Below, in pieces: positions 36,362 through 44,770 of a stretch of DNA of 64,000 nucleotides. The notes under the pieces are model-generated. The model worked only from the letters and a program-made list of their open reading frames with translations. It had not been told where the DNA came from and made no database searches. Every line of letters starts with the position of its first letter. Positions within the stretch are counted from its first letter, which is position 1. The position numbers were made by a program, and so were the translations under genes. Source of the DNA: Rhizobiaceae bacterium (lineage in GTDB: Bacteria; Pseudomonadota; Alphaproteobacteria; Rhizobiales; Rhizobiaceae); assembly GCA_029212415.1 (NCBI GenBank), contig JARGOF010000012.1, positions 36,008 through 100,007 of the forward strand. The letters are read 5' to 3'.

Positions 36362-37302
36362 GGCGCAGCCTCCATAAAGACCAAACCGTCAGACACTTCT
36401 CCATCGTCCACAGACCCAACCAATTGGCTGACGGTCTGCAGCCCCTGGGTTTTCAGATAGGCCTCAAGGCCCTCAACCATGTTCACCATGATTTTTGGCT
36501 CTATAAATGTGGCCGTGCCAACCTGAACCGCCACTGCGCCGGCAATCAGATATTCGATCACATCCTCAAGGTTTGAAATGCCGCCACAGCCAATGACCGG
36601 AATGTCGACCGATTTGGCGCATTGATAGGCCATGCGCAATGCAATGGGTTTGAAGGCAGGCCCGGACAGGCCACCCATCAGATTTCCAAGTTTCGGGCGA
36701 CGCGTATGGATATCGATGGCCATCGCCAAAAGTGTGTTGGAGACAACAAGAGCGTCCGCACCGGCAGCTTCCGCCGCTTTTGCAACCTCCGTCGTCTCAC
36801 CGGTATTGGGGGTGAGCTTTGCCCAAAGTGGCAGATCCGTTGCATTTCGCAGTTTTCGCATGACCGCTTCCGTCGTCGACGGGCGCATGGCAAATGCTTT
36901 TCCATCTTCTTCAATATTCGGGCAGGAGATATTCACTTCAATGGCAGCGACACCGGGCACGCTGACGTCTTCGCACAAAGAGGCAAATTCGTCGGCACTG
37001 CCTGCCGAGATACTGACGATCAACGGCGCATCATATTGCGCATAGAATGGAATGACGTTTGCAAGGAATGCTTCAACCCCCTTGCTGGGAATGCCAATCG
37101 AATTGAGCATGGAACCGCGCACTTCGCACACACGCGGTGTCGGATTGCCACTGCGCTTTTCCCGGGTAATCGTCTTGGTGACATGCGCTCCTATAAGGTC
37201 GAGATCAAAGACCCGGGCGAGATCTTCGGAGAATGTGCCGGACGCCGGCATGATCGGATTCTTAAGCTTCAATGTGCCGATTTTCGTTGTCAGATCTAAC
37301 AT
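36358..37302 (-). CDS. pyrD: dihydroorotate dehydrogenase, class 1B catalytic subunit
   Basis: A 314-residue FMN-dependent TIM-barrel protein. It has LKLKNPIMPASGTF at the start, GNPTPRVCEV, EVNISCPNIEEDG, the substrate loop, LWAKLTPNTGET with a conserved Lys, MGGLSGPAFKP, and VIGCGGISNLEDVIEYLIAGA with the phosphate-binding glycines. It is the class 1B type, which partners with PyrK and uses NAD. Most alphaproteobacteria have the quinone-linked class 2 enzyme, so this form is unusual. It overlaps pyrK by 7 bases and the hydrolase by 4. Confidence 0.92.
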   Translation of the reverse strand: MLDLTTKIGTLKLKNPIMPASGTFSEDLARVFDLDLIGAHVTKTITREKRSGNPTPRVCEVRGSMLNSIGIPSKGVEAFLANVIPFYAQYDAPLIVSISAGSADEFASLCEDVSVPGVAAIEVNISCPNIEEDGKAFAMRPSTTEAVMRKLRNATDLPLWAKLTPNTGETTEVAKAAEAAGADALVVSNTLLAMAIDIHTRRPKLGNLMGGLSGPAFKPIALRMAYQCAKSVDIPVIGCGGISNLEDVIEYLIAGAVAVQVGTATFIEPKIMVNMVEGLEAYLKTQGLQTVSQLVGSVDDGEVSDGLVFMEAAP

Positions 37303-38138
37303 CCGATGGCCTCCTGCAAATCAAACACCGGACCTTCTGTGCACACCCGCTCGTTGACGATGAGGCCCTCTCTGTGAAAAGCCCTGACGCAGCACTGGCA
37401 CATGCCAAACCCGCAGGCCATTTGCTGTTCAAGCGCAATCTGCCCCGGAATCCTGTGCGATTTGCCGACGTCCTGCAGCAATTTCAAAATACGGTTTGAC
37501 CCACAGGTATACATGGCATCGACGCCCTCATTGGCGATCAGGGCTTCAATGATCCTGCGCATGTTTCCGACGCTCGACGTGGCCTCTTCATCGGTTAGAG
37601 CAATGACATTCACGCCAAGGTCCCGAAAATAGTCGAGAGACATGAGAACGCTCTTCGAGCGCGCACTGCAGATCGCAGTGAGGTTCCGGTTCAGGCGACG
37701 TGCTTCCAGAGCAAGCGGCGCCAGGGTCGCGAGACCAACGCCACGCGCAACAAGCAGCAGATTTTGCCAATTGGGCAAGATGTCAAAGCCCTTGCCGAGT
37801 GGCCCCAGAACATTGAACGTGTCACCCTTCTTCATGGTGGCCATCGCGGCGGTGCCCTCACCCGTCACCTTGTACAGGAAATGCAATTCGCCCTTGTCCG
37901 GATAATAGCCGTAGATGCTCATTGGCCGGCGCAGATAGGGCTGCAAATTGCCTGATATCGGGCAGAGCAAATGAAAGAATTGACCGGGCTCACAGTCGAG
38001 AATTTTCAGCGGTGCGTCGAGAACCAGCAGACGATATTCGCCGTTGACCGGGGCATTGCTTTTAACAACGCAATCGACCTCGTGGATTGGTTTGACCTCA
38101 TCCCCAATGTCAGGCGTTTCAAGAGCCATAGTGCGCAT
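37296..38138 (-). CDS. pyrK: dihydroorotate dehydrogenase electron-transfer subunit PyrK
   Basis: A 280-residue ferredoxin-reductase-type protein with the FAD motif RRPMSIYGY, the NAD-binding region LLLVARGVGLATLAPLALEAR, and a C-terminal 2Fe-2S site ACGFGMCQCCVRAF with a further Cys in ERVCTEGPVF. This is the PyrK layout; it moves electrons between PyrD's FMN and NAD. The start could also be at the fourth codon. It lies 9 bases after dctM and overlaps pyrD, fixing the TRAP transporter and pyr genes in one operon. Confidence 0.92.
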   Translation of the reverse strand: MRTMALETPDIGDEVKPIHEVDCVVKSNAPVNGEYRLLVLDAPLKILDCEPGQFFHLLCPISGNLQPYLRRPMSIYGYYPDKGELHFLYKVTGEGTAAMATMKKGDTFNVLGPLGKGFDILPNWQNLLLVARGVGLATLAPLALEARRLNRNLTAICSARSKSVLMSLDYFRDLGVNVIALTDEEATSSVGNMRRIIEALIANEGVDAMYTCGSNRILKLLQDVGKSHRIPGQIALEQQMACGFGMCQCCVRAFHREGLIVNERVCTEGPVFDLQEAIGC

Positions 38139-38147
38139 GACTGCCTC

Positions 38148-39431
38148 CTATTGACCAAAAATCAGGTTCGGGATGAAGAGAGATATCGACGGGACATAGG
38201 TGATGATCATCAATACGACGATGTTGGCGACGACAAACGGCCAGACACCTTTGATGATGCTCATGACCGGCTTGTTCAGCGTTGATGAGGCAACAAAGAT
38301 ATCCAGACCAAATGGCGGGGTGATCATCCCCATGCCGATATTCAGTGTCACGATCATTCCAAAATGGATCGGATCTATGCCAAGCGCGACAGCGACCGGA
38401 TACAAAGGCGGAACGAGAATGAGCAGGGCCGAGTTGGGATCAATGAACATGCCCGCGATCAGAAAGCAGACATTGACCGCCAGCAGGAATGTGATTGGTC
38501 CGGCATCGATTGCCGTCAGGAACTCGGTGATCTGGGCCGGCACCTGTGCCAGCGTGATGAAGAATGCCAGGACGGCGCCCATCGCCAGCAGAATGAAGAT
38601 TGTGGCGGTTGAAATGGCAGCCCGTTCGGTCAATTCAACCAGTTTTGAAAATCCGAGGTTCTTGTAGACAAAGGCTTCAATCAGGATTGCGTAGACAACA
38701 CTGACGGCCGCTGCTTCCGTCGGCGTAAAGAACCCGGCATAAATACCGCCGAGAATGATGGCAGGCATTCCCAGCGACCAGCCGGCATCACGCAGGGCCT
38801 TGAGCTTTTCCCGGCCAGAGGTTTTTTCAAAGGATTGAACACCGGACCGTTTGGCTTCCAGCTTGACAAGGACGGCAAAGGCCAGGCCAAGAACCAGGCC
38901 AACGGCAAGGCCTCCGGCAAACAGCCGTGAGATGGAAGAACCGGTCATCCATCCGTAAATGATGAAGGTGATCGAAGGCGGAATCAGCAAAGCGGTTTCA
39001 GCACTTGCCACCAAAAGACCCAGGCTGAATTTGTCAGAAAATCCGACGGAGCGCATTTGCGGATAGACCATGCGGCCCATGGCGGCGACCGTTGCCGGCG
39101 CGGATCCGGAAACTGAGCCAAATGCCATCGAACCGCCAATGACCGTGTAGCCCATACCACCACGCTTGTGGCCGACGAGTGCCTTGACCAATCCGGTCAA
39201 ACGGCTGGCGATCTGACCTGAACCCATCAATTGGGCGGCAAATATGAAGAATGGAATGGCCAGCAAGGTGGTGTGATTGATGCCGCCCAATGTCTTCTGA
39301 ATGAAGGCAAGGTCAGGCATGGAACCGTAAAAGATTGCCTTTGTGGCAAGCGCCGGAACCCCAAGCACCAGAAACATTTCAAAGCCCGCGATGAGCATGA
39401 CGACAGCAAGGAGAATAACGAGAAAGATCAT
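38148..39431 (-). CDS. dctM: TRAP transporter large permease (DctM) of the pyr operon
   Basis: A 427-residue protein with about 12 membrane helices. Recognisable DctM motifs are GGMGYTVIGGSMAFGSVSGS, SAETALLIPPSITFIIYG, and near the end GMITPPFGLD. It overlaps dctQ by ATGA, and pyrK starts 9 bases after its stop. This second TRAP system is only distantly similar to the one at 1959. It is the ion-coupled permease that should import the substrate of the pyr genes. Confidence 0.93.
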   Translation of the reverse strand: MIFLVILLAVVMLIAGFEMFLVLGVPALATKAIFYGSMPDLAFIQKTLGGINHTTLLAIPFFIFAAQLMGSGQIASRLTGLVKALVGHKRGGMGYTVIGGSMAFGSVSGSAPATVAAMGRMVYPQMRSVGFSDKFSLGLLVASAETALLIPPSITFIIYGWMTGSSISRLFAGGLAVGLVLGLAFAVLVKLEAKRSGVQSFEKTSGREKLKALRDAGWSLGMPAIILGGIYAGFFTPTEAAAVSVVYAILIEAFVYKNLGFSKLVELTERAAISTATIFILLAMGAVLAFFITLAQVPAQITEFLTAIDAGPITFLLAVNVCFLIAGMFIDPNSALLILVPPLYPVAVALGIDPIHFGMIVTLNIGMGMITPPFGLDIFVASSTLNKPVMSIIKGVWPFVVANIVVLMIITYVPSISLFIPNLIFGQ

Positions 39432-39952
39432 GGATTCGCTCCTTCAACCGAGGGCGTTTCATCGTCATCTTTTGTCGAAGCGAAGCGATCGATGGTCGAA
39501 AGAAAACTGAGAAGATAGCGGAACGAGAGGAGACCAAAACCGATGACTGGCGCCACATAGATCCAGCCCATCGGGACATCCAGGGTCGGACTTCTCTGCC
39601 CGGTGTTCAGAACAAAGACAACAAGTTGATAGGCCAGATAGGCCATGTAAGCACAGAACAGGCAGCCGACAGCATCAATGATCTTGCGGATCGTATTTCT
39701 TGCAAATTGTGGAAGCGCTTCTCTCAGCGTGTCGATACCAACGTGACGGCCCCTTTCCAAAGCAAGGCCAAGGGCGCCGAACACCAGGAAGATATTCATC
39801 AACCGGACAGCCTCATCGACCCAGGCCAATTGGCTTGCGAAAGTGCCCCCTATTTCACGTGCAAGCACGTTTACTGCGAACAGGGCCACCATGGAAAGAA
39901 AGATGGAAACGAGGAACACCCGCTCCAATCGACGTAGATATCGCATTTTCAC
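39428..39952 (-). CDS. dctQ: TRAP transporter small permease (DctQ) of the pyr operon
   Basis: A 174-residue four-helix membrane protein. It has SQLAWVDEAVRLMNIFLVFGALGLALERGRH, a variant of the DctQ helix with conserved Glu/Arg, then HVGIDTLREALP, and later VPMGWIYVAPVIGF. Size and pattern fit DctQ. It lies 85 bases after dctP; that gap has a weak 6-bp hairpin at about 39999-40027. Confidence 0.9.
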   Translation of the reverse strand: MKMRYLRRLERVFLVSIFLSMVALFAVNVLAREIGGTFASQLAWVDEAVRLMNIFLVFGALGLALERGRHVGIDTLREALPQFARNTIRKIIDAVGCLFCAYMAYLAYQLVVFVLNTGQRSPTLDVPMGWIYVAPVIGFGLLSFRYLLSFLSTIDRFASTKDDDETPSVEGANP

Positions 39953-40037
39953 CAGCTATGTATGAGCGCGACCAGGGCGACCCTTTTGGAAAAACGAAAG
40001 GCGATCGCAATGGACCGCCTCTCGCCTGTGGCTTGAA

Positions 40038-41060
40038 CTATTGGAGTTCCGAATAGGCCTTTTCATAGACAGCAATCAGATTCTTGCCTGCATCGCCTGC
40101 GCGTTCGACATAGGCAGCCTTGGCTTTTTCATACATCTTCTCGCGAAGCGCCGCCTTTTCATCATCGGAAGCAACACGAACATTGATGTCACCCTCCTTG
40201 ATTGCAGCAAGAGCAGCTTCAACAGCCGCGGCCTTATGGGCCCGAAGCTCGGGAACGACCTCGTTGAAAGCATCGGTGATGATCGTGCGATATTCCTCTG
40301 GCAGACTGTTCCACCAGGCCGGGTTGAACATGGCCACATCTTCCATGGCGCCATGCTCGGAAACCACCAGGTACTTTTGCACTTCGTCAAATTTCATCCG
40401 CTGAATGGTATCGAGCGGGTTTTCCTGTCCATCGACAACGCCTGTTTGCAGCGATGTGTAAAGCTCGCCAAATGGCAATGCGATCGCAGATGCGCCCAGG
40501 GCATCGAACTGCTCGATCAGGATCTTGGAATCCATCGTGCGGAACTTTTGGCCCTTGAACGAGTCGACATCTTCAAGCGGCTTGTTTGATGTGAAGTTTT
40601 TCAGGCCATTTGGCCAAAGCGCAACGGCGACAACACCCTTGGTGGAGAATGAATCCAGAAGAGCAGCCCCGAATTCTCCTTCGCGCAGGGCCTGGGCCTT
40701 GTCAGCGTCCGCCGGGAGCAGGAAAGGAATGTCCAGAATTGAGACAACCGGATTGAAACCGCCGATAAAGGCAGCGGGGGAAACGGTTGCTTCCAATGTG
40801 CCCAACTGGACGCCTTCGGTCATCTCACGCTGATTGCCCAGCTGCGCAGATGGAAAGATCTGAAACTCAACGGCCCCGTTGGTGCGATCCTTCACCAGTT
40901 CAGCAACCTTCAACAGATGAACGTGGCGTGACTGTTGGTCAGACTCAAGATGCCCGATTTTTGCAGTAAAATCCGCTGCCCAGACTGTAGATGACGTCAA
41001 AGCAAGCGTGCTGACGACGAGCAAAGCACGTCGTGTTAAATGGGAAGGCGTGAACAACAT
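40038..41060 (-). CDS. dctP: TRAP transporter periplasmic binding protein (DctP) of the pyr operon
   Basis: A 340-residue binding protein. The signal peptide covers about residues 1-29 (MLFTPSHLTRRALLVVST, ending VWAAD). The mature part has LESDQQSRHVHLLKVAELVKD, SAQLGNQREMTEGVQLG, FKGQKFRTMDSKI with the ligand-binding Arg, and GVVDGQENPLDTIQ. The ATG at 41060 has GAGGAA upstream; the long open frame to 41408 beyond it is non-coding. It is the first gene of the operon, so its ligand should be the pathway substrate, inferred to be orotate or a related pyrimidine acid. Confidence 0.92.
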   Translation of the reverse strand: MLFTPSHLTRRALLVVSTLALTSSTVWAADFTAKIGHLESDQQSRHVHLLKVAELVKDRTNGAVEFQIFPSAQLGNQREMTEGVQLGTLEATVSPAAFIGGFNPVVSILDIPFLLPADADKAQALREGEFGAALLDSFSTKGVVAVALWPNGLKNFTSNKPLEDVDSFKGQKFRTMDSKILIEQFDALGASAIALPFGELYTSLQTGVVDGQENPLDTIQRMKFDEVQKYLVVSEHGAMEDVAMFNPAWWNSLPEEYRTIITDAFNEVVPELRAHKAAAVEAALAAIKEGDINVRVASDDEKAALREKMYEKAKAAYVERAGDAGKNLIAVYEKAYSELQ

Positions 41061-41144
41061 TTTCAATAATTCCTCGGTTGTGAACGATGAAGCGGAAAAT
41101 CTATAAAGCACACCTGATGTTGTCAAGAATAATCTAATTCTAAA

Positions 41145-41170
41145 GAAAATTCTCATTTTTGAGAATTTTC
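41145..41170. promoter_or_regulatory. perfect 11-bp-arm palindrome, probable operator
   Basis: GAAAATTCTCA at 41145-41155 is followed by four T bases and its exact reverse complement at 41160-41170. It stands in the 203-base gap between the divergent dctP (pyr operon) and XRE regulator genes, in a strongly AT-rich stretch. Position and perfect symmetry suggest a binding site for the XRE regulator; it could instead form an RNA hairpin in the dctP leader. Confidence 0.6.
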
Positions 41171-41263
41171 TGATAATACTTTTCTTTTTGCGACTGGTGT
41201 GCCATTTCCCCTTGCCAATGCCGAGGAGTGGTACGGCAGGAGGAGACAGCAGGATACTGGCAA

Positions 41264-42145
41264 ATGAACCATGGCATCTCAGTGGAAGAAATCGGCGAGC
41301 GCATGAAGGCGTTTCGCCTGGGAGCAGGCATGTCGCCGGAGGAACTGGCCAAGCGGGCCGGTGTATCACGCGCCGCGATTTACAGATATGAATCGGGACA
41401 ATCGGCAAAAATTGATACGCTGGTCAAGATTGCCGACCTGCTGGATGTGTCTCTTCCAACACTCTTGGGCGCTGGTGTCGAATACATTGCGTCTGCCATC
41501 AGCTTCTTTGAACGGATGCGCCAACTCGAAGAAAACGTGGATCAGATCACCGTTCTTTTCGGGCCGATCTCCTATCTTCTGACAACCGATCTATACGACA
41601 GATTTCTGCCAGACGTTCTGACGGAAAGCATTCCCAAAGACGTCGAAGATTATGCGCAGGCAATCAAGGAAATTGACGTATTGATCGATGTGCTATCGCG
41701 CAGAAAAGAAAACTACAAAAAGAAATCACCCAGTATTATCAGTCTGGTGTCCGCTGCGGAATTAACGCAATTTGTTCGCCTCGGCTTCGTGGGCTCCCAC
41801 AATCCGGAAGGGGTCGATCTGGGCAAAAGGCGCGAGATCGCACGTATTGAAGTGCAAAATATCATCACCCTTTTGCGCGAACAGCCCATCGGTGTTCAAG
41901 TGGGCGTCATCGTGGATTCCCTGCCCGGCGCCAGTCTTCAGATTTTTCGCCAGGCCACCAAAAAATCCGTTGCTGTCAGCCCGTTCAGATTGGGTGCGTT
42001 TGCCAACGTGCGACTTGGCGTGGCAACCATTACCGCAGCGCCCGATGCGACGGAATTGTACAACAGCGTGATCAATCAACTGTGGACCAGGGCGCTGAAA
42101 AGCCATCAGGCCGCAGATTACATCGAAAAACACGTGATGGTTTGA
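41264..42145 (+). CDS. XRE-family transcriptional regulator divergent from the TRAP-pyr operon
   Basis: A 293-residue regulator. The N-terminal helix-turn-helix lies at about residues 8-60 (GERMKAFRLGAGMSPEELAKRAGVSRAAIYRYESG, then KIDTLVKIADLLDVS). The remaining 230 residues form a helical and mixed domain without a recognised cupin, probably for ligand sensing or oligomerisation (FFERMRQLEENVDQI; LGAFANVRLGVATI). ATG 41264 was chosen, with CAGGA before it; a GTG at 41228 is an alternative. Its divergent placement and the palindrome in between make it the likely controller of the TRAP-pyr operon. Confidence 0.85.
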   Translation: MNHGISVEEIGERMKAFRLGAGMSPEELAKRAGVSRAAIYRYESGQSAKIDTLVKIADLLDVSLPTLLGAGVEYIASAISFFERMRQLEENVDQITVLFGPISYLLTTDLYDRFLPDVLTESIPKDVEDYAQAIKEIDVLIDVLSRRKENYKKKSPSIISLVSAAELTQFVRLGFVGSHNPEGVDLGKRREIARIEVQNIITLLREQPIGVQVGVIVDSLPGASLQIFRQATKKSVAVSPFRLGAFANVRLGVATITAAPDATELYNSVINQLWTRALKSHQAADYIEKHVMV

Positions 42146-42333
42146 CAGCGACGGTCCGCGCAGCGCGCGTTTACACAATATTGGGTTGGTATTTCGGTCG
42201 CTGGAATGGCCGCCCGGGAACAGAAGGAAATCAACTATAGGCTGCAGCACAGCTGCCCAGCTCCATCCATGACCAGTGATCCGCAATATCCCTGCCGTTG
42301 TTGCCCTGCGATACCGGCAGGTTTCCCCGCAAC

Positions 42334-43257
42334 CTATCCCAGCTCACTCTTCCAAGGCGGGTTTGCGCCGGCGCGTGAGACGGTGACCGCAGCGACGGAT
42401 GCCGCCAGGTGCAGGGCGGCTTCCAGTTCATCTGCCGTGATGTCGCGCAGGCCGGCTTTGCTCAAACGGCCTGCCTGTTTGATGCCAGCCAGAAATCCCG
42501 CGTCGAAGCTGTCACCGGCGCCCACCGTGTCGACAACCTCAATGCGCTGCGATGGCACATCGATCTTGCCGGATCTGGTCGTGGAACTTGCGCCCTTGGC
42601 CCCGCGTGTCACCACAACGATCGCGGCGCCGCCGGCCAGCCAGCCCTCAATGGCCGTGTCGGCATCGCGATCCGGCTCCAACCAGGCCAGATCCTCGTCG
42701 GAGACTTTGATGATATCGCTTTTTGCGATCATCCGGTGCATGCGTTGCCTGTGGCTGTCGGCATCCGGAATGAAATTCGCGCGGATATTGGGATCAAGAG
42801 AAATGACGCGCCGATCCGCCTCACGCAGCAGCAAAGCCTCATAGGTCGACCCGCAGGGTTCGGAAATCAGGCTGATTGCGCCGAAATGCAATGCCTCGAC
42901 GTCATTATCCAGTTGCGGAAGGTCCGTTGCAGCAAGCATCCGCAAGGCGGTCTGTTCATCATAAAACACATATTTGGCATGGCCGTTTGTCAGTTCGACG
43001 AAGGCCAGGGTCGTGGGACGGTCAGAACGCACGCAAAAGCTGCTGTCGACATGGCTGCGTTCCAGTTCCTGCAGCAATTGGCGACCGAACATGTCAGTCG
43101 AAAGGCCGGAGAAAAAACCGGTCTCGACGCCCAGACGGCCGAGGGCAATTGCCGTGTTGTAGACAGCACCACCAGCGACCGGCAGCAGCGCGCTTTCACC
43201 ATCCGGCAGTTTTCGAGGCAGCATGTCGATCAGGGCTTCACCGCAGCAGATAATCAT
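42334..43257 (-). CDS. PfkB-family carbohydrate kinase (fructokinase/xylulokinase-like)
   Basis: A 307-residue ribokinase-fold protein. It starts MIICCGEALIDM, has the substrate-binding GGAVYNTAIALGRLG, and the family signature near the C-terminus DTVGAGDSFDAGFLAG with the catalytic Asp. It overlaps the upstream isomerase gene by ATGA, so the two are one operon. With D-lyxose or mannose isomerase it would phosphorylate D-xylulose or D-fructose. The substrate is inferred from the pair. Confidence 0.9.
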   Translation of the reverse strand: MIICCGEALIDMLPRKLPDGESALLPVAGGAVYNTAIALGRLGVETGFFSGLSTDMFGRQLLQELERSHVDSSFCVRSDRPTTLAFVELTNGHAKYVFYDEQTALRMLAATDLPQLDNDVEALHFGAISLISEPCGSTYEALLLREADRRVISLDPNIRANFIPDADSHRQRMHRMIAKSDIIKVSDEDLAWLEPDRDADTAIEGWLAGGAAIVVVTRGAKGASSTTRSGKIDVPSQRIEVVDTVGAGDSFDAGFLAGIKQAGRLSKAGLRDITADELEAALHLAASVAAVTVSRAGANPPWKSELG

Positions 43258-43940
43258 GAAAGCCAGCTTTCGTAGTCAGAGACCAGAAGATGGATCGGGT
43301 CCACATCTTCTTCTATGTTGGAAAACCGCCCGATCGGTTCACGGAAAAGATTGTCGGTCAGGTCATCATTGACAGTCGAGACTTCGCCGATGAGCACATC
43401 GCCGCCCTCCCCCCAGAAGGCGTGCCAATTGCCAGGGTGCAACGTGACACTTTCGCCCGGCTCCAGGATCAGGGTCTCACCACCGCCAAGCGTGCGGGCC
43501 ATGCCGTCACAGACGACCGGGACCAAAGCCCCTTCATCCGGCCTTCCATCAGCATCCGATTCAAACATCTGGATGGCAAGTTTTGCACCGCCGCGATTGA
43601 TGATGTCTTCGGTTTTCAGCAGGTGGCGGTGCATCGGCGACAATTGGTCCTGCCGCGATATCATGATTTTTTCCGCGTAACACATGCCCCGACCGCTCTT
43701 CAGATCAGCCAGTGAACCGTTGCGCGTGGTAAAGAGAAACAGCCCCATTTCGTCAAACCGGCCCTCACCATAATCAGTGATGTCCCACCCCAGCCGTGCA
43801 TTGATGACGTTGCCCAATTCGGCGCGGCGGCGCTGCATGTCAGCGGGGGAAAGATAAGCAAAGGGCGGCAACCGGAAACCGAAAGACCGGATAAAATCAT
43901 CGGCCTGCCGCACAATGTCATTGACCCGTGAGCGCTTCAT
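43254..43940 (-). CDS. D-lyxose ketol-isomerase
   Basis: A 228-residue cupin-type isomerase. It has MKRSRVNDIVRQADDFIRS, GLGWD-like GWDITDYG, YAEKIMISRQDQLSPMHRHLLKTEDIINRGG with metal-binding His and Glu residues, and VTLHPGNWHAFWGEGGDVLIGEVS with further ligands. This matches D-lyxose isomerases, which also act on D-mannose. The kinase gene overlaps its stop. No transporter is adjacent, so the sugar may arrive by a distant system. Confidence 0.9.
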   Translation of the reverse strand: MKRSRVNDIVRQADDFIRSFGFRLPPFAYLSPADMQRRRAELGNVINARLGWDITDYGEGRFDEMGLFLFTTRNGSLADLKSGRGMCYAEKIMISRQDQLSPMHRHLLKTEDIINRGGAKLAIQMFESDADGRPDEGALVPVVCDGMARTLGGGETLILEPGESVTLHPGNWHAFWGEGGDVLIGEVSTVNDDLTDNLFREPIGRFSNIEEDVDPIHLLVSDYESWLS

Positions 43941-44287
43941 GTCCTGTCCGTCCTTGCTGCGACCGTCAATTTGGAGCTTTCCCCGGCATTGTCCATCGCT
44001 GTGAAATCAGTCCCGGACCTCATTCAACAGCTTTGGCCTGGCGTCCGGAACACCAGAACACTGCGTTTTGAATATGGGCTTCCTGCTGGCCGAGAGCATT
44101 TGCGGGCACAATAGTGATATTTAAATCGATTACAACCACTCAAAAGGGCTGTTTCAGGCAGAAAACGCATATTTGTCATGGCGTCGATCAGCCACGAATA
44201 TTGCCGCTTGACGACAAATATTTTCCTGATTATCAAAGCCTGAGATGGTCAACGGGGCATCGCCGCCCTTGGGCTCGCCATCATTGT
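43941..44287. other. intergenic region between the lyxose isomerase gene and tRNA-Pro
   Basis: About 350 bases. It holds the leader of the minus-strand isomerase operon and the upstream region of the tRNA. An 8-bp AATCGATT palindrome at 44124-44131 is too short to call an operator. No gene seen. Confidence 0.35.
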
Positions 44288-44364
44288 CGGAGTGTAGCGC
44301 AGCCTGGTAGCGCACCTCGTTCGGGACGAGGGGGGCGGAGGTTCAAATCCTCTCACTCCGACCA
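44288..44364 (+). tRNA. tRNA-Pro (CGG anticodon)
   Basis: A 77-base cloverleaf: acceptor stem CGGAGTG/CACTCCG, D-arm with AGCCTGGTA, anticodon stem CCTCG/CGAGG with loop TTCGGGA giving anticodon CGG at 44322-44324, T-arm with TTCAAAT, discriminator A, and encoded CCA at 44362-44364. Confidence 0.96.
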
Positions 44365-44770
44365 ATTTTTCTAAGGGTTGCAGATATCTGTTGCCAATGT
44401 GAATCATCGCGTCTGTAGCCTATTCAGCACAGCATTCTTTGCAACGGGTCCTGTCCAGCCGCCTCGCCTTCACTCCGGCAATGCGTCTTCACTTTGTCTG
44501 GATGAGCAATCCTGATTTCACGCAACTGACATTGCCTTCCACTATGTTTCCGTCAGCCGTTTTCAGTGCAGTAGAATCCCGCCAACGATTGAAAGCTGTA
44601 CAATCAACGTATTGACAAAGGCCACCGCCTTGCAGACACAGGCTATAAAATTTTATGGAATGGAACAATAAAAGCCAAAATCACATTGATTTCTGAAACT
44701 CAAATTTAACAGATACTTCGTATATACTGAGAAGTTCCACGGATGCTTCCGGCTGGATCTGGCATGGGGA
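44365..44770. other. intergenic region upstream of the GGDEF-EAL gene
   Basis: About 400 bases. The last 150 are AT-rich and contain TATACT at 44723-44728, a possible -10 element, without a clear -35 at proper spacing. No gene seen. Confidence 0.35.

Noticed and set aside
44124-44131. AATCGATT as a LacI-type operator for the lyxose genes
   Set aside because: Only 8 bp of symmetry, no LacI-type gene nearby, and such a short site is expected by chance.
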